Shown: positions 23,494 through 35,713, counted from the stretch's first letter. The stretch: DNA of 64,000 nt from Fragilaria crotonensis (GCA_022925895.1 JAKSYS010000094.1:1-64000); one strand, 5' to 3'. Program-made: numbers and translations. Notes: generated from the letters alone by a model not told the origin.

Positions 23494-26400
23494 CGTTTTA
23501 AAACGATCAGTTAGATTGTAACGATGGAAGAGCAGAAGGAAGCTACGTTCGGGTCTACGATCAGGGCATTCGCCTTCGACGGCGATGAGACGAAGTTCAG
23601 GTCCTGGGAAGGGAAGACGATCGCTCTCGCCGGTTCGAAGGGCTTCCTCCTCGCTCTCACCAAGGCACCTACGGCCACTGGGTTGACTGCTGAAGAGTTC
23701 GAGAACGGCGAAGTCGTCGTGCTGGGCGCGCTGTTGACTGGCGGTGACGTGGATGCGACCGGAGCACCTCTTCGTGCTGCTTCGACGACTCGTACGCCTA
23801 CGACTGCGGAGAACAGGAAGTACAGCGCACGTGCGGCCGCTTGGACTTACCTTGTTGCTAGCTGCTCGGATAAAGCCTACGCTTTGATTGAGCGCAGCGC
23901 CGGCGATCCTTTCATGGCTTGGACGATCTTGCAGGAGAAGTATTGCTCTACGGACGCGGAAGAGAACTATCCAGATCTCGCGGAGGCTTTCAGCGCATGC
24001 AAGTTGGTGGAAGTCAAGCGTGACCCCGAGTTGTGGTTTAACGACTTGGATCATCTAAACATGCGCATTGGCAGGATCAACACGAAGTATGAGAAGGACG
24101 AACTACAAATGAAAGCCCACATCATGAACGCGATGTCTTCGGGATACGATCCGGTGGTGGTGAAGTTTCGCGGCGAACTTGCAGAGACTTCGCTTACCAA
24201 GCTCAGAAAGGAGATTGTTCTCCAGTATAAGTCTTTGGTGAAGGTGAAGGGCAAGTCCACTTCGGAGTCTGCTTTGTTGGCGAATGCGAACAAACATCCA
24301 TTCAAGAAGTTCAAAGGAACCTGCAGGAATTGTGGCAAGATTGGCCACAAAGCGGCTGACTGCACCTCGAAGGCAACCGAAGGGAATGGCGCATCCGGAA
24401 AGGGCAAAGGCACCGCTGACAAGTCTCACGTCACGTGCTACAATTGCGGCGAAAAAGGGCACTATTCTAACAAGTGTCCTAAACCCAAGAAGGATAAAGT
24501 CAAGGGTGAAGAAGCTACAGCTGATATGGCTATGTTTGTGGGCGTCGCTCGCTTCGTTACGGAGATCGGCGACGACAATGGCGGTCAGGAGGCGAGGAAC
24601 GGCGACAGGACCAACGATTGGGACGATTCTGAGTTTTTTGATTTTGGAGAAATATGTGGAGTCATTGGAGTCAGGTCCGACGGCACGATCCCCCATTTTG
24701 AAATTCCTACCATTGTCGCGGAGGACTCTGGTACGAAATTTGTCGGAGCTACGACCATTACGGTCATTAACCACCCTATCGATCATTATGCCGGCTACTC
24801 CGTGACAAGGGATTTTGTCGGAACTGCGGATGCTTCCTGTACGAATGGTATCGAGGAATGGTTACTGGATTCGGGTGCCACTTCGGGCGTTACTTACGAC
24901 AACAGTCATATGACTGATATGCGTCCATCAAACCGCAAGATCGAAATCGGAAACGGTGACATGATTGAGACATTTGGACAAGGTACGGTGACACTGTTGG
25001 ACAATGACGGCAAGTTGGTTTACTTCACAGATGTGTACTATGCGCCTGAGTTTACGAAACATATTGTCAGTTTTCGCCAGCTCATCGAAAAGAATTGGAG
25101 TCTCACTTCGGTCTCGCGTGACGAATTTGTCTGGGATGCTCCAATGTCTACTGAACCGGTACGATTCAAAATGAATGCCTCGGACAAATTGTGTTACTTT
25201 GAGGGTACGAGGACAACGGTGCCGGAGGAACACCTTACAGTAAATAGTTTAACTGCAAGTCCTGTGACTCTTGATATCAATGTTGCTCACGGACTGCTCG
25301 GTCATCCTGACACTCGGACTGTGAAGGCTATGGCGGCGCAACACGATTGGATTTTGACGGGTTCGGTTCAACCATGTGGATCGTGTGCACTTGCTAAGGC
25401 ACGAGCCAAAGCAGTTCCAAAGTCTACGTTGACGAAGGCGAAGGTTCCCGGAGAAAGACTCTTTTTGGACATTTCGGGACCATACGCCGACTCGCTGAAT
25501 CAAAATAAGTACTGGCTTCGGATCGTGGACGACTTTTCGAAATTCAGTTGGGACTGTTTTCTTCCTAAGAAGAGTGGAATTCAGATTCCGTTGGCGAAAT
25601 TACTTAAGGCTAATAAAGCCGCTGGAAAGCCCTGCAAATTCTTGCGCTGCGACAATGCTGGAGAAAATGAGTCTTATGTACAGGAGCTTTGTGTGGAATA
25701 TGATGTCATACTTGAAATGACTGCTCCTAACACTCCCCAGATGAACGGTGTCGTGGAACGGAGCTTCGTGACATGTCGTAATCGTGCTTTCGCTACTATG
25801 TACTGTGCGAAACTTTCTTTGGAGACCCAGGCATTGTTGTGGCCGGAGGCAATTAACACGGTTACCAAGCTGGGCAATTCACTACCTAAGAAGGGAGCGT
25901 CCGATGACCCGTATACTTTGTGGTACGGTGCGGAGGGTAAGAAGAACCGTATTCTGGACTATTTGCAACCTTTCGGACGTGTCGCGTACATCACGAATCG
26001 GTCGAAGCTCAAGGCTAAGTTGGATCCGAAATCATTTAAGTGCATCTTTGTCGGATATTCGGATGACCATTCTGGCGACACTTATAAGTTTTATAACCCT
26101 GCGACTAAGCAGACCATTTTGTCTCGTGACGTGCATCAGTGGATGGAGTGGCATGGACGAATCAGTGCTACGGATGACCTACCTCTGTTTGAACAGTTGA
26201 AGATTCTCGAGGACAGTTCGGTCATTGTGCCTGCTTCTGCGATTGTTCCTTATGTTGAAGATGCCGACGTTCGTGATGTTGATGATCTTCTGGACATTCC
26301 TGCCGCTACGCCTGGACCGGTCGCGGAGGATGTCATACCAAACGCGCCAGCTATCGTCGATGTTCCTGCACGGAGGAATTTGGCTGCCTCATTCTCGCCA

Positions 26401-28155
26401 GCGCATACGAGATCGAAGACGGCGAGAGCAGCTATGCCGGACATGGACGTTGCTGCGATGTCTGTTCTATGCGAGACGATACTAAGTGCGACGTTGCAAT
26501 CGGATCCACAGTTGGGAGTACCAAAGAACTACAAGGATTTAGTTAAGCAAAACGACCCTCTATGGATAAAGTCGATGCATTCGGAACTCGAGAATTTCCT
26601 GAAGCGTAACGCCTGGGAATTCCTACGTCGAAGCATGCTACCGCAAGGCCGTAAGACACTGCGAACTCGCTGGATATTTAAGGAGAAGACGGACGGGACT
26701 AAGAAGTCACGATCAGTCATACTGGGCTACGAGCAGGTACCTGGCGTAGATTTCAATGACTCTTACTCGCCACTTGCGTCGAATCCCACCATCAGACTTG
26801 TATTATGCATCACACTGGCAAACGGACGTAAGAAAGATTATTGGGTAACGGACATGATTGATGTTGAAGCTGCTTTCTTAAATGCTCTTATGGATCAAGA
26901 CATTTTTATCGAGCTACCTGAAGGGCTGTTGGAATACTTCCTAAGTAAAGGAAAGGACCTTCGTGATTTTATTATCAAGCTACGGAGCGCACAGTACGGA
27001 TTGGTTCAGAGTCCGAGACTCTGGATGGAAACTTTTGCTAAGATATTGATCGGACTCGGGTTAATACAGTGTAAAACTGATCCGTGCTTGTTTATGCTGT
27101 TTACAGATGGCGAACTTCAAGCTCTCGTGGTGGTTTACTGCGACGACTGCATCGTAACGGGCACTCCGTCAGCCGTTAAGACAATCAAGAAGGGGGTCGC
27201 TGGCTCTGTCACTATCTCGGACTTAGGCAGGCTAAAGCGACATCTTGGTGTTAATTACGAGTTCGGAACGGACAAAAATGGCGACTATATTCTGTCCGGT
27301 ATGACGGATTATCTTGAGGCCATTGTTCGAGACTACGAAGAGTACATCGGAAGTGACGTCAAGGAACGGTCGACTCCCGGTGCATCTCTGGTGCTCTACG
27401 CCCGAAGACGAAATCATCAATATGGAAATGTTTCGGTCATTTGTCGGACGAATTCTATTTGCATGTGGCAAGACGGAACCTACTATAGCTAATGCGTGCA
27501 GAGAACTGACCTCACACCTTACTGCCCCAAACGAAGAACATTGGAACGCTCTGAGTCATTTGGTGGGATATCTTAAGACTGCGTCACTTCAAGGAATCAA
27601 GATGAGGACTCCCGATGATTTAAGAGTGGTTGCCTATGTCGATTCGGACTATGCCGGTGACAGAAACGATCGGAAGAGTATCTCTGGTTACTTGGTCACG
27701 GTTGGAGGATGTCTTGTGTCTTGGATGTCTAAGAAACAGACTGGTGTCACTCTGTCCTCAACGGAAGCAGAGTTTGTGGCTATGAGCAACGTGGCGACTG
27801 AGGTAAAATTCATTGTGTCTCTACTCACGGAGATTATGGGAGGCGGACCTGACGGATCCGACGGCGAAGGGAAAGGTCCAATCATGCCGAGCATTCTACG
27901 CGAGGATAATACCGGGGCGATCTTTATGGCGAAGAACACTGCCATCACACCCAGGACGAAACACGTGGACATTCGAGCAAGATTCGTCAATGACATGGTT
28001 CAAGCGAAGGAATTGTCCGTGGAACACATTCGGAGTGAGGAAAACCCGAGCGACTGCATGACGAAGAATCTGCCGTTGGTATTGTTCAAGAAACACGCGG
28101 CACTTGTCTGTGACGGAATGTTTACACGACTTCACGAACCGACGAACACGGAGGA
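23494..28155 (+). other. Internal Gag-Pol region of the young Copia element
   Basis: Coding begins about 30 bp after the 5' LTR. Parts in order are a Gag-like domain, two zinc knuckles (CRNCGKIGHKAADC and CYNCGEKGHYSNKC), protease, the GAG-pre-integrase segment (HGLLGHPDTRT), the integrase core, reverse transcriptase (DVEAAFLNA and YCDD boxes) and RNase H (YVDSDYAGD, STEAEFVA, DIRARF). Coding potential runs up to the 3' LTR. GC content is higher than in the surrounding intergenic DNA. The region carries about one break. The minus-strand frames inside it are shadows. Confidence 0.9.
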
Positions 28156-28714
28156 TGTCAGATCATACTGTGCTACCGTTGGTACTGTTGGTGGAATCGA
28201 CGGTACGACCGTACGACGCGACAACGATATCGAGCTCGACAGTACGACTGTACCAAAGTACGACTGTAGTAAAACTAATTGTTCGTGCGGATCGACGTCC
28301 AGCAATGTCTATCAAGAGGAGGATCTTGGTTGGACGATTGTGGGCAAAGGTTCAAAGAAGTACAAGACCAAGACCTGACATAAGGAGATATGCCTTGAAG
28401 GCTGGAACTGTATGAAAGCCTTATTAGGCATATGTCTCTTGGGATTTGGAGACTGGGTTGATGAACTTGGTTTGCTTTCGGTCTTGGAGTTGGTCTTGTT
28501 CCAACTCGGACTTAAGGAAAGCAATCTTGTGTTTGTGTTGTTTTGTTGGATGGGATGTGTGTTCAATCTTGGGAGCTTTTGGAGTCCAAGAACAAGATTG
28601 GAATCGATCTAGAAAATGTAATTCTAAGATCTCACAATATTCGAAAACGGTATTTAGTAGTGTCTAGGAGAACTACTGGATTAAGAGTCTACGGTATTGT
28701 TGAATTGTTTAACA
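28156..28714 (+). repeat. 3' LTR of the young Copia element
   Basis: 559 bp copy of the 5' LTR, followed by the CATCGC target duplication at 28715-28720. Confidence 0.95.
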
Positions 28715-28720
28715 CATCGC

Positions 28721-30378
28721 ACATGCCACATGCGACATGCGACACTCACTCGAGATTATTTGGCCCTCAAGACCTAGCAGAGACAGCAAGAAGTACTTGT
28801 ACTGGTACCTGCTGCCTGCTGATAGTGGTATGTAGCAACGAGAAACACATCATAACGAATCGTACCGCGTACTTGTACTGGTACAAGTATCTCGTACTCT
28901 ACCCCACAGCCCACAGGTACGTGCATTCCTGCTCCTTGAACTCGAGTACGACGTTATGACATACCGGTACAGCTTTATGACTTAAGACTTATGACCCGTG
29001 CAACCAATTATTTACGACTCTACTTCTCGTAGACTCCTACTCAGAAATCCATAATACAGTATTGACGCCCATGACTCTTTAGTAGTACTCCGAGTACTCC
29101 AATACTTGTACTCTGCTGCTCTGCTGTGGTGAAGTAGGAGGACAGCCTGTGGGACAGCTGAGACCCGCGGAATGGCCCTCTGCGGTCTGCGGAATCCGTC
29201 CAGAACTTTGTAATGGTACTAAGTACTGTGGTACTCCGAGTACTTTCCGAGAGGAGCGAATATATGGATGCGACATCCGCAAACTGTCCGCCTAAATATA
29301 AGACAAACGTGTTTTTACTATTCGAATACTATGTATGATGTTATGCTGGAGCAATACATAGCCCACACATTGCAAGCATAGAAGCAACTAAGCAACTGTC
29401 TGTTCTTTTTTCAAGCTCTTTACTGTAGCGAGCTGTAGAGTAGAGGGAGTTGCGTTCGTATAACTTTTTACGTAAAGTACCAGTACCGAGTATTCCAAGT
29501 ACGTGGTACAGTACTCCAGTTAAATGTTTTATGATATGTCGTATGTCATACGTTCATCAGGAATCAGGACTAACAGCTCGACAGTACCTGGTACTATTGA
29601 GTTCTACTATAGTACTACTACTACATCTGTAATACCAACGCATGTATGCATATCATAGTGCATAATAGTAGGTGGATCGGCACAGTACAGTATCATATTC
29701 ATACAGTAGCTGCCATTGTCCGTCCATGTCAAACTTTCAAACCATCATTCCACAACAACACGACGTCCATGTGGCAAACTGGCGTCATGGTAGACTAGCA
29801 CACGGTCACCGGTAATGTACAGTTCGAGTGTTCGGGATGTATTAGGATTTAGGATGTAGGCGCTTGAAGTACAGTGGAGGTATAGTCCTTTCAGTTGTGT
29901 GGAAGAAACTGCGTGCTCCAAGTACCAGGAAGGTCCAGCAAATGATAGCTTTCGCTATCTTCACTCAAATTACAAGCCGTCGTTTGGCGGGGTACAGTTC
30001 GCAATACGCAACATACAGCGACTGACCACCAAGTGATGTTAGTCATGTCCAAATTTCGGGCACCTTCACAGTAGTCACCAGGGTCTATCGGTAGGCGACG
30101 CCGTTGTCGGAGCTAACCCGAATTGCACATCGTTACTGTCGAAACTTTGATCAGCCCATACTTCATATTCATGCTGTTCTGATGAATTGAAAGAAATCCA
30201 AAGATTCTGTATCAGGCCCCGTTGATCCCACACCATGGAAATGAAAGGAGTTGATCTCGAACAAATTGCGTCTCGGACCATTGGAATTGATCCACAACAC
30301 CTCAGCCAATTTCATTTTTATGTCACAGAGACAGGCATTCCCATCATCATCACATTCTATTTCGCCGCTGTCGCGTCG
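28721..30378. other. Intergenic DNA rich in GTAC/AGTACT words, no gene seen
   Basis: There are many occurrences of AGTACT, GTACTCC and TACAGTAC (for example 29084-29110, 29215-29245 and 29470-29520) and no open frame with recognisable content. A short minus-strand frame at 30075-30281 is not convincing. Confidence 0.5.
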
Positions 30379-31377
30379 TCATGATGAACTCTCTCCATCC
30401 TGGCAATAACTCGACCTTGCAGCGCAATCATAGACACGACATGTTTCTTCATTCAGTCGACATTCGACCACGATCTCCATCTCATCGACTCTAACATTGC
30501 AATAGATAGTATTCCCATTTTCACTTGTGATCTCTCTTACAATCGACATGTCTAGAATAGGAGCACGTTTTTCCTCTTGATTGAGAGCTGCTCTCGGAAA
30601 GTCAGGATCAGTTTTGACCAAGAGGATTAACTCGTCGGGATCCATGGGCGAGTCAATCAAGCCAATCAAGCGCGGCACTTCTTCCTTTTCGGTCGAGCCG
30701 GCGGTCGCACCAATTGTTCCGTGCACTGGTCCCATCTCCTTGGTAAAATTGACATCTCTGGTGGATGCGGCACTGTCAGTCTCGAGCAGTACAGCCGGAG
30801 GTGCTGAAAATGTGGTCGAGGAAGGGGCGACGGTAAATGTGGGAGATGAGGATGGTGAACTTGCGATCTGTCTTCGGTCACCATTGTTTCTGACTAACAA
30901 CAGAAGAACCAACGCAATGCACAGACATATGAGGGATGGGAGCGTCAACAGAAGGCATGATGAAAGGAGCTTGCGAAGTTCAGTCGTCTTGGGCGAGAAA
31001 CTGAATGGAGGATTATTCGATGATACAGCCTCATCCTCTTCTTTCAGGGAAGGATCCTTATCATTCTGGATCCCTTTCATTGTCTGATTCCTTTTCGCGC
31101 GTAGTTCGTTTTCACTTTTGATGGCAATCCTCTGAAACAAGAACGAAGGCTCCTTCTGGAGATTGCCTCTTCTGTCAACGCTTGCACCAGAAACTTCATA
31201 CTGCTTTACGCCATTTACCATGTCTTCCATGGACACTGATGTCTTGTTGTCGTCGGATTCGTCGTCCAACAAAACGTTATCAGAACTGCCTTCATCAGAA
31301 ATGTACCTATTGAACGAGACACGCGTCATTCCATTGGTTGGTTTGCAAACCAACTCATGCATAGAAGCGTCACTCAT
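30379..31377 (-). CDS. Single-pass membrane protein of unknown function (332 aa)
   Basis: An intact minus-strand frame. Residues 1-135 are acidic and polar with several Lys/Glu clusters. A strongly hydrophobic segment at about 137-162 (LLLTLPSLICLCIALVLLLL) is followed by Arg-Asn-Asn and a Ser/Thr/Pro-rich stretch. No N-terminal signal peptide is evident, so a type II or tail-out orientation is likely. The last 45 residues contain six Cys, suggesting a small disulphide-bonded extracellular or lumenal domain. No enzyme domain is recognised. The start codon lies 117 bp from the end of a Harbinger-type insertion, so its promoter region has been altered. It may be lineage-specific. Confidence 0.7.
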   Translation of the reverse strand: MSDASMHELVCKPTNGMTRVSFNRYISDEGSSDNVLLDDESDDNKTSVSMEDMVNGVKQYEVSGASVDRRGNLQKEPSFLFQRIAIKSENELRAKRNQTMKGIQNDKDPSLKEEDEAVSSNNPPFSFSPKTTELRKLLSSCLLLTLPSLICLCIALVLLLLVRNNGDRRQIASSPSSSPTFTVAPSSTTFSAPPAVLLETDSAASTRDVNFTKEMGPVHGTIGATAGSTEKEEVPRLIGLIDSPMDPDELILLVKTDPDFPRAALNQEEKRAPILDMSIVREITSENGNTIYCNVRVDEMEIVVECRLNEETCRVYDCAARSSYCQDGESSS

Positions 31378-31720
31378 GATGATAATTCACAATGATTTGC
31401 AGTTTGGGAAATCGGTCCACACTGGCAAGCAACACAACCACTCAACGTTGTCATCGAAACTCTTGGTGTCCATCTGAGCATTTTCGTTCATAATGGAGCG
31501 ATCCTAAAAGCACAAATCACATTTTTTATGCAACACATTTTCCATGTGTGAAGACCATGTGTTCTTAACGTCTTTTTTGTGTTTTGTTAACACAAAATGT
31601 AGATTTGTGTCGTATATTTGACGTCGTTCCTAAAAGCACATATCACATTTAATGTGATTTGTGTAATGGTGTTGGAAGCATTCCGTCCACTCCATTTCCG
31701 TCAAAGTCTAAATTGTCAGG

Positions 31721-32545
31721 ATGGTCTCTTCGGACTTCATGATGTTGTACTTAATGTACACACTTGTCCAGAAGCGCAAACGGCAGTTGAATTCTCAACG
31801 GAGATGTCACTCCAGGTATCGGAAAAGCTTTTACAACCAGCTTTCGGAGTACGAACGTCGCATCCGACGACGTTATATACCTCGACCATCACTACAACTG
31901 CCCTCACAGAGTGCGTGGCGAAGACTTTACGAAGCCAAGCAGGATCAAGCGTTGCTTGATAACACTAACAGGGTTTGATTTTGCAACATTTGATTGGTTA
32001 GTTTTGAAGTTCAATCAGTACTACGATTCGCATTTGCCTTTTGTTGACACCAAGTATGGTCTGATTGTTCCATTGACGCGACAAACAGGTCGTCCGAGGC
32101 ATTGTTCTGGCATTGAAATTCTCGGACTTTGTCTGGCATGGACAAGAACCCGAGGATCCTGCATGGTCCTGCAGATGATTTTTGGCATGACCGCGAACTC
32201 AGTAAGCGTGTACCTTCGCTTTGGTCGTAGGATTCTGATCGCGGTTCTTAACAAAGAACCAGACGCTCGAATCAAGGTCCCGGATGTTGAAATGATACGG
32301 CAATACCAGCGCCTTGTATCGTTCAGACATCCAATGTTGGATGGAGTATGGTGTACAATGGACGGGCTTAAGTTGCACCTACAACAAGCCCCAAAAGTTG
32401 ACACAGAGAATAGGTTCTTCAATGGTTGGAAGCATGACCATTATGTCGGGGCGGTCATTGTTTTTTGTCCCGATGGGACAATACCCATTGTATGTTTTAA
32501 TGTCCCAGGCAGCGTCCACGATAGTCTTATTGCCGACTGGGGCAG
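31721..32545 (+). pseudogene. Harbinger transposase (DDE_Tnp_4), 5' part only
   Basis: The first piece (31721 to about 31960) is basic and ends SAWRRLYEAKQDQALL. The second (from about 31965) reads FDFATFDWLVLKF and continues with the DDE domain. CTMDGLKLHL carries the first Asp and PGSVHDSLIADWG the second. The third catalytic residue and everything after it are missing, replaced by antisense Myb-gene sequence that keeps the frame open to 32609. One frame change separates the two pieces at about 31960. It is not functional as a transposase. Confidence 0.85.
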
Positions 32546-32658
32546 TGTTCTGCTAAGACACGGTCCCACTCGTTATGTCCAACTGGGAGGACCTTTTCAA
32601 CAGCACTGAGAAGGGCATCCACCTCTTGATGGCTGAAGCCAGGCCCCCTTTTTGGCAT
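32527..32658 (-). pseudogene. Harbinger Myb/SANT-like DNA-binding protein, N-terminal fragment
   Basis: The minus-strand frame starts ATG at 32658 with MPKRGPGFSHQEVDALLSAV and continues to HNEWDRVLAEH. It matches the opening of the Myb-like accessory proteins that bring Harbinger transposases to their ends. It breaks off after about 38 residues at the deletion joint. Only the first helix of the domain remains. Confidence 0.8.
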
Positions 32659-33002
32659 GGTGCTGGTTTTTGTCACCTGGTTTAAGGATGAGTGCAATGG
32701 AAGCAGGAGAATTGAACGCGAAGTTGAAGGCGGGAATTTGGATTTAAAGTCATAGCTGGTATGTTTCAGCTGTAGAAAACGGATGTAGATTTTGTGCAAT
32801 GCGATTTGTGTGTGCACAAAATTTATTCGAGGGCAAATGGTGGTCAAACAAATTTGTGGATTTGTGCAAGGATTTTGGGGCCTATAACCAGATAAATAAC
32901 AAATGGGTCGCACATTTTTGGCGCGCTACCGTTATGGAACGTACGAGATTTGTGTAATCGTCCGTTGAAAAATGTGATTTGTGCTTTTAGGATCGCTCCA
33001 AT

Positions 33003-33895
33003 CTCGTACTTTGAGGAGATTTCCGCATTGAGTAAAAATATCAATTCTACTACTGGTTACTGTACTACTGTCTGTCCCGAGTACATTTGTGTATTTATGC
33101 GCTTGTTTTTGTCTACCAGGCACTGTACTCCAGTACTACGAGTAGACTACTGCATCCCTGGTACCGTGTACTACTATCATAGAGTACTTGTACTCTTGTA
33201 CTACGTATCATAATGATACCGTACAATGTAGCACATCCATCGCCAATCATCAACGACACAGGACTGCGACGGGATACGTGTAATTGTATTGTCGCGAACT
33301 TGGAGTACATATATGCATAAGCATACATTTTGTTGGCTATACCGTACTGAAGTAGAGCAAGTACCAAGTTTCTGGTAGTGTTGGCTGTTGATTCCCGGGA
33401 TTCAGGATGGTCCGACCTCCGACCTACAATAAATGTACTGTACCTGGTATGTATAATACAGCTGCCTTCAATCAATGCAGTTCAACGATTTATTTAATAA
33501 AAAGATCCATGTGCAATCCAATTACTCCCATTGTAATAATTCGGAATAATTCAATATTAATCCATCTATTCTTTAGTAGGGGTTTACAGTAAATAAATCT
33601 TCTCATTCCCAACTCCCGACAAAGAATCTTCACTCCTTCACTTTGAAACATGCTTCGATAATACATGTGCCTCTAGTAGTAGAGCACTGCTGCATACTTG
33701 ATACAGCCCAGTAGAGAGTATGTCAACAGCCATGAACTCATATGCATGCTACAGTACCAGGTTGTAGTGTACTCCGAGGACAAGTAGTGAACATTGAACA
33801 ACCTGGGTATTGTCAAAATTGCTACAGGAATCAACAATTCCATTGCAGTTTACTTGCTTGTTGTAGGCTACCGCGTATTGCGTGTTGGCAGGGGA
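33003..33895. other. Intergenic region without recognised gene
   Basis: A spacer rich in TAC/GTA and AGTACT words between the Harbinger element and the three-exon membrane protein gene. Open frames are short and unconvincing. Confidence 0.45.
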
Positions 33896-35713
33896 ATGAT
33901 ACAAGATAGCGAAAGAGTCATGATGGATGGAGAGGATTTGTTTCTGCGGCGGTGGCTGCAAACGGCAAGTGAACTTTACGACGAAATCACCTTCAACGCT
34001 CCGAACGACGTGTACAACTATAAAGCTCCAGACCCGTGGATTTCGTTCATGATTGGAGCGGTAAGTTTTTGACCTCGATTCACGTCATGGATGCACTTCA
34101 GAGTGCTTTGCTTGAAGTGCACGGAGTGCACAATCGTGGGCTAACACCAATTGTCCGGATTTCTGTTGCACCAATAGATATTTAGCGCGATTGGATTTGG
34201 GATGTGGATTCGTCGATTATATTTGATCAAACAACGACGCGACGTTCCTTTCCGTGGGTCTTATCTCATTCGAGCCATGATATCGACCGCCATTGATTCG
34301 GAAGAACCTTTCTACACCATTGCCAGTTTTTCCGCATTTTCCTTTCTGTTTCTCGGTGGGCTCCAATTGGACTATCGGATTTCGTTCATTGTCATGCTAG
34401 GCATATTTGCCATGACGAGTGCGGGAGATTCGATTCGAGTCATCTTGGCCTTTCGGGATGCCACTTCCTTGTCAGACGCTTTCGTCTCTAGTGACATCAT
34501 GGAGAGTTCGATGCGTAAGGCGGTCGAGACGGAACTCAAACCGGCGAACGTCTATGAAGATCTAGGTCGAGGAAGGACCATCGTGATAATGGTATTCATT
34601 ACGCAGGCTGTTCTGATTTCATTTGTGGTACGTACTGCGTAGCACTCGCGCCTACTGCTTCCTTGGCCATTTGAATCCCTCTGATTATAGTGCTACGTGT
34701 CCCAGGTTATAGACATCATGTCCTCGCAGACTTTCAAATGCCCTGATGGCACTCCGAATTGCCCCATCTTTGGTACATTCGGTTCGTGGTCATTGTACGT
34801 GCTGGGAATCTTTATGGCTTGCGTTTATATTCTTGGTCCAAAGACCTCGTTTGGTCAATCCGAACAAAACCCGGCGTTTTGGTTGCAATTGCTCTTGATT
34901 TCCAAACGTGTTGGTGCGAAGTGTACGTGGTACGATCCTGTTGCAAACGTGACCAAGGAGCGATTCCTGCGTTCCAATGACAGTCACATTTGGGGTCGTT
35001 TTTTCATGTCGTTTTTGATTAACGGTGTCGGGTTTCACATATTGGTACATGCGTTGCCCATCCAAGTAGCGTATCAATCGACCTTGACCGGCGTTGTCAT
35101 TCGTGCGGTTGGTATGATGTACTTGGTGGATCTCGACGATACCACAGGTTACACCCTCACACTGGTGGAAGACAAAAAACCTGAAAAAGGAACGGAAGAG
35201 GTTAGCACGCCAGAGGATGATCCTACTCCTGACTGGTGTACACCAGAAGCCGAGGTCCCGTTCAACCCACCACCTCCACGGCAGATCAACACTTCGGAGC
35301 TATCCGATGAAGCAGAGCGCATCATTAATGAAGCCATGGAGAAGCTGAATGCATTGAAGCGCGGTGAAGCATCAACAGCCAACATTAGTATGCGAGACGT
35401 TGCGGGATCGTTGCTTATGATGCCTAGGGCAAAGGATGTTGCGAGTTTCCGTGTTGATGACAATGGCGATGGTGAACGGGCGATGCCGTTGTCTCAGAGT
35501 CAGAATCCCATCGAAGGGGCTACTTTGGTCAAAAACGGAAAGGGCATTGACGCAGGGGATGGCGACGGCGACGTCGACCCCTTGATCCCAGTGTCTCACA
35601 GTAAGAATCCAATTCAAGGGGTTGCTGTCGTCAATAATAGAAACGACATTGAAGGAGGTGGTGTTAAAAAGCCTGAAAAACAGTGGCTGAACGCGGAAAA
35701 CGGACCAGTGTAA
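33896..35713 (+). CDS. Multi-pass membrane protein of unknown function, three exons (545 aa)
   Basis: The exons are 33896-34060, 34178-34627 and 34691-35713. Both introns (117 and 63 bp) are GT-AG and in phase 0, and the joined frame is open. The first ATG in frame at 33896 is used; another lies at 33923. Hydrophobic segments occur in exon 2 (AFSFLFLGGL, FIVMLGIFAM and IVIMVFITQAVLISFVV) and exon 3 (LYVLGIFMACVYILG, FFMSFLINGVGFHILVHAL and VVIRAVGMMYLV), giving about six membrane passes. The last 190 residues are acidic, Pro-rich and cytosolic-looking, with a helical EAERIINEAMEKLNAL stretch. Two similar Gln/Ser-Asn-Pro-Ile motifs (SQSQNPIEGA and SHSKNPIQGV) form an imperfect internal repeat. 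No channel or transporter signature is recognised. Confidence 0.8.

Larger units (their letters stand above)
22936..28714 (+). mobile_element. Copia-family LTR retrotransposon, young and nearly whole
   Basis: Two direct LTRs (22936-23493 and 28156-28714) start TGTCAG and end AACA. They are flanked by CATCGC at 22930-22935 and again at 28715-28720, a 5-6 bp target duplication. The internal Gag-Pol region has the Copia order. Gag comes first, then two CCHC zinc knuckles (about 24320-24480), an aspartic protease with LLDSGAT (about 24860), integrase (about 25270-26000), reverse transcriptase with YCDD (about 27136) and RNase H (about 27610-28100). Integrase before reverse transcriptase defines Copia. 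The element looks nearly whole, with about one break in the coding region. Near-identical LTRs mean recent insertion. Confidence 0.95.
31495..32999. mobile_element. PIF/Harbinger DNA transposon, internally deleted
   Basis: A perfect 32-bp terminal inverted repeat, starting GGAGCGATCCTAAAAGC, is at 31495-31526 and 32968-32999. It is flanked by the 3-bp duplication AAT (31492-31494 and 33000-33002). Inside are a DDE_Tnp_4-type transposase fragment on the plus strand and a Myb/SANT-like protein fragment on the minus strand. This two-gene content defines Harbinger elements. Both genes lose their 3' ends at the same place (about 32545), as expected from one internal deletion. Further copies of the TCCTAAAAGCACA terminal motif lie just inside the left end (about 31627). 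Confidence 0.92.

Noticed and set aside
23192-23501. Hydrophobic short frames inside the LTRs (also at 28412-28667)
   Set aside because: They lie wholly within LTR sequence and occur in both copies. No independent gene is supported.
24103-24786. Minus-strand 227-codon frame within the Copia element
   Set aside because: It is a shadow of the Gag region on the opposite strand.
30581-31087. Plus-strand 168-codon frame
   Set aside because: It is antisense to the intact 332-residue membrane protein and lacks any recognisable feature.
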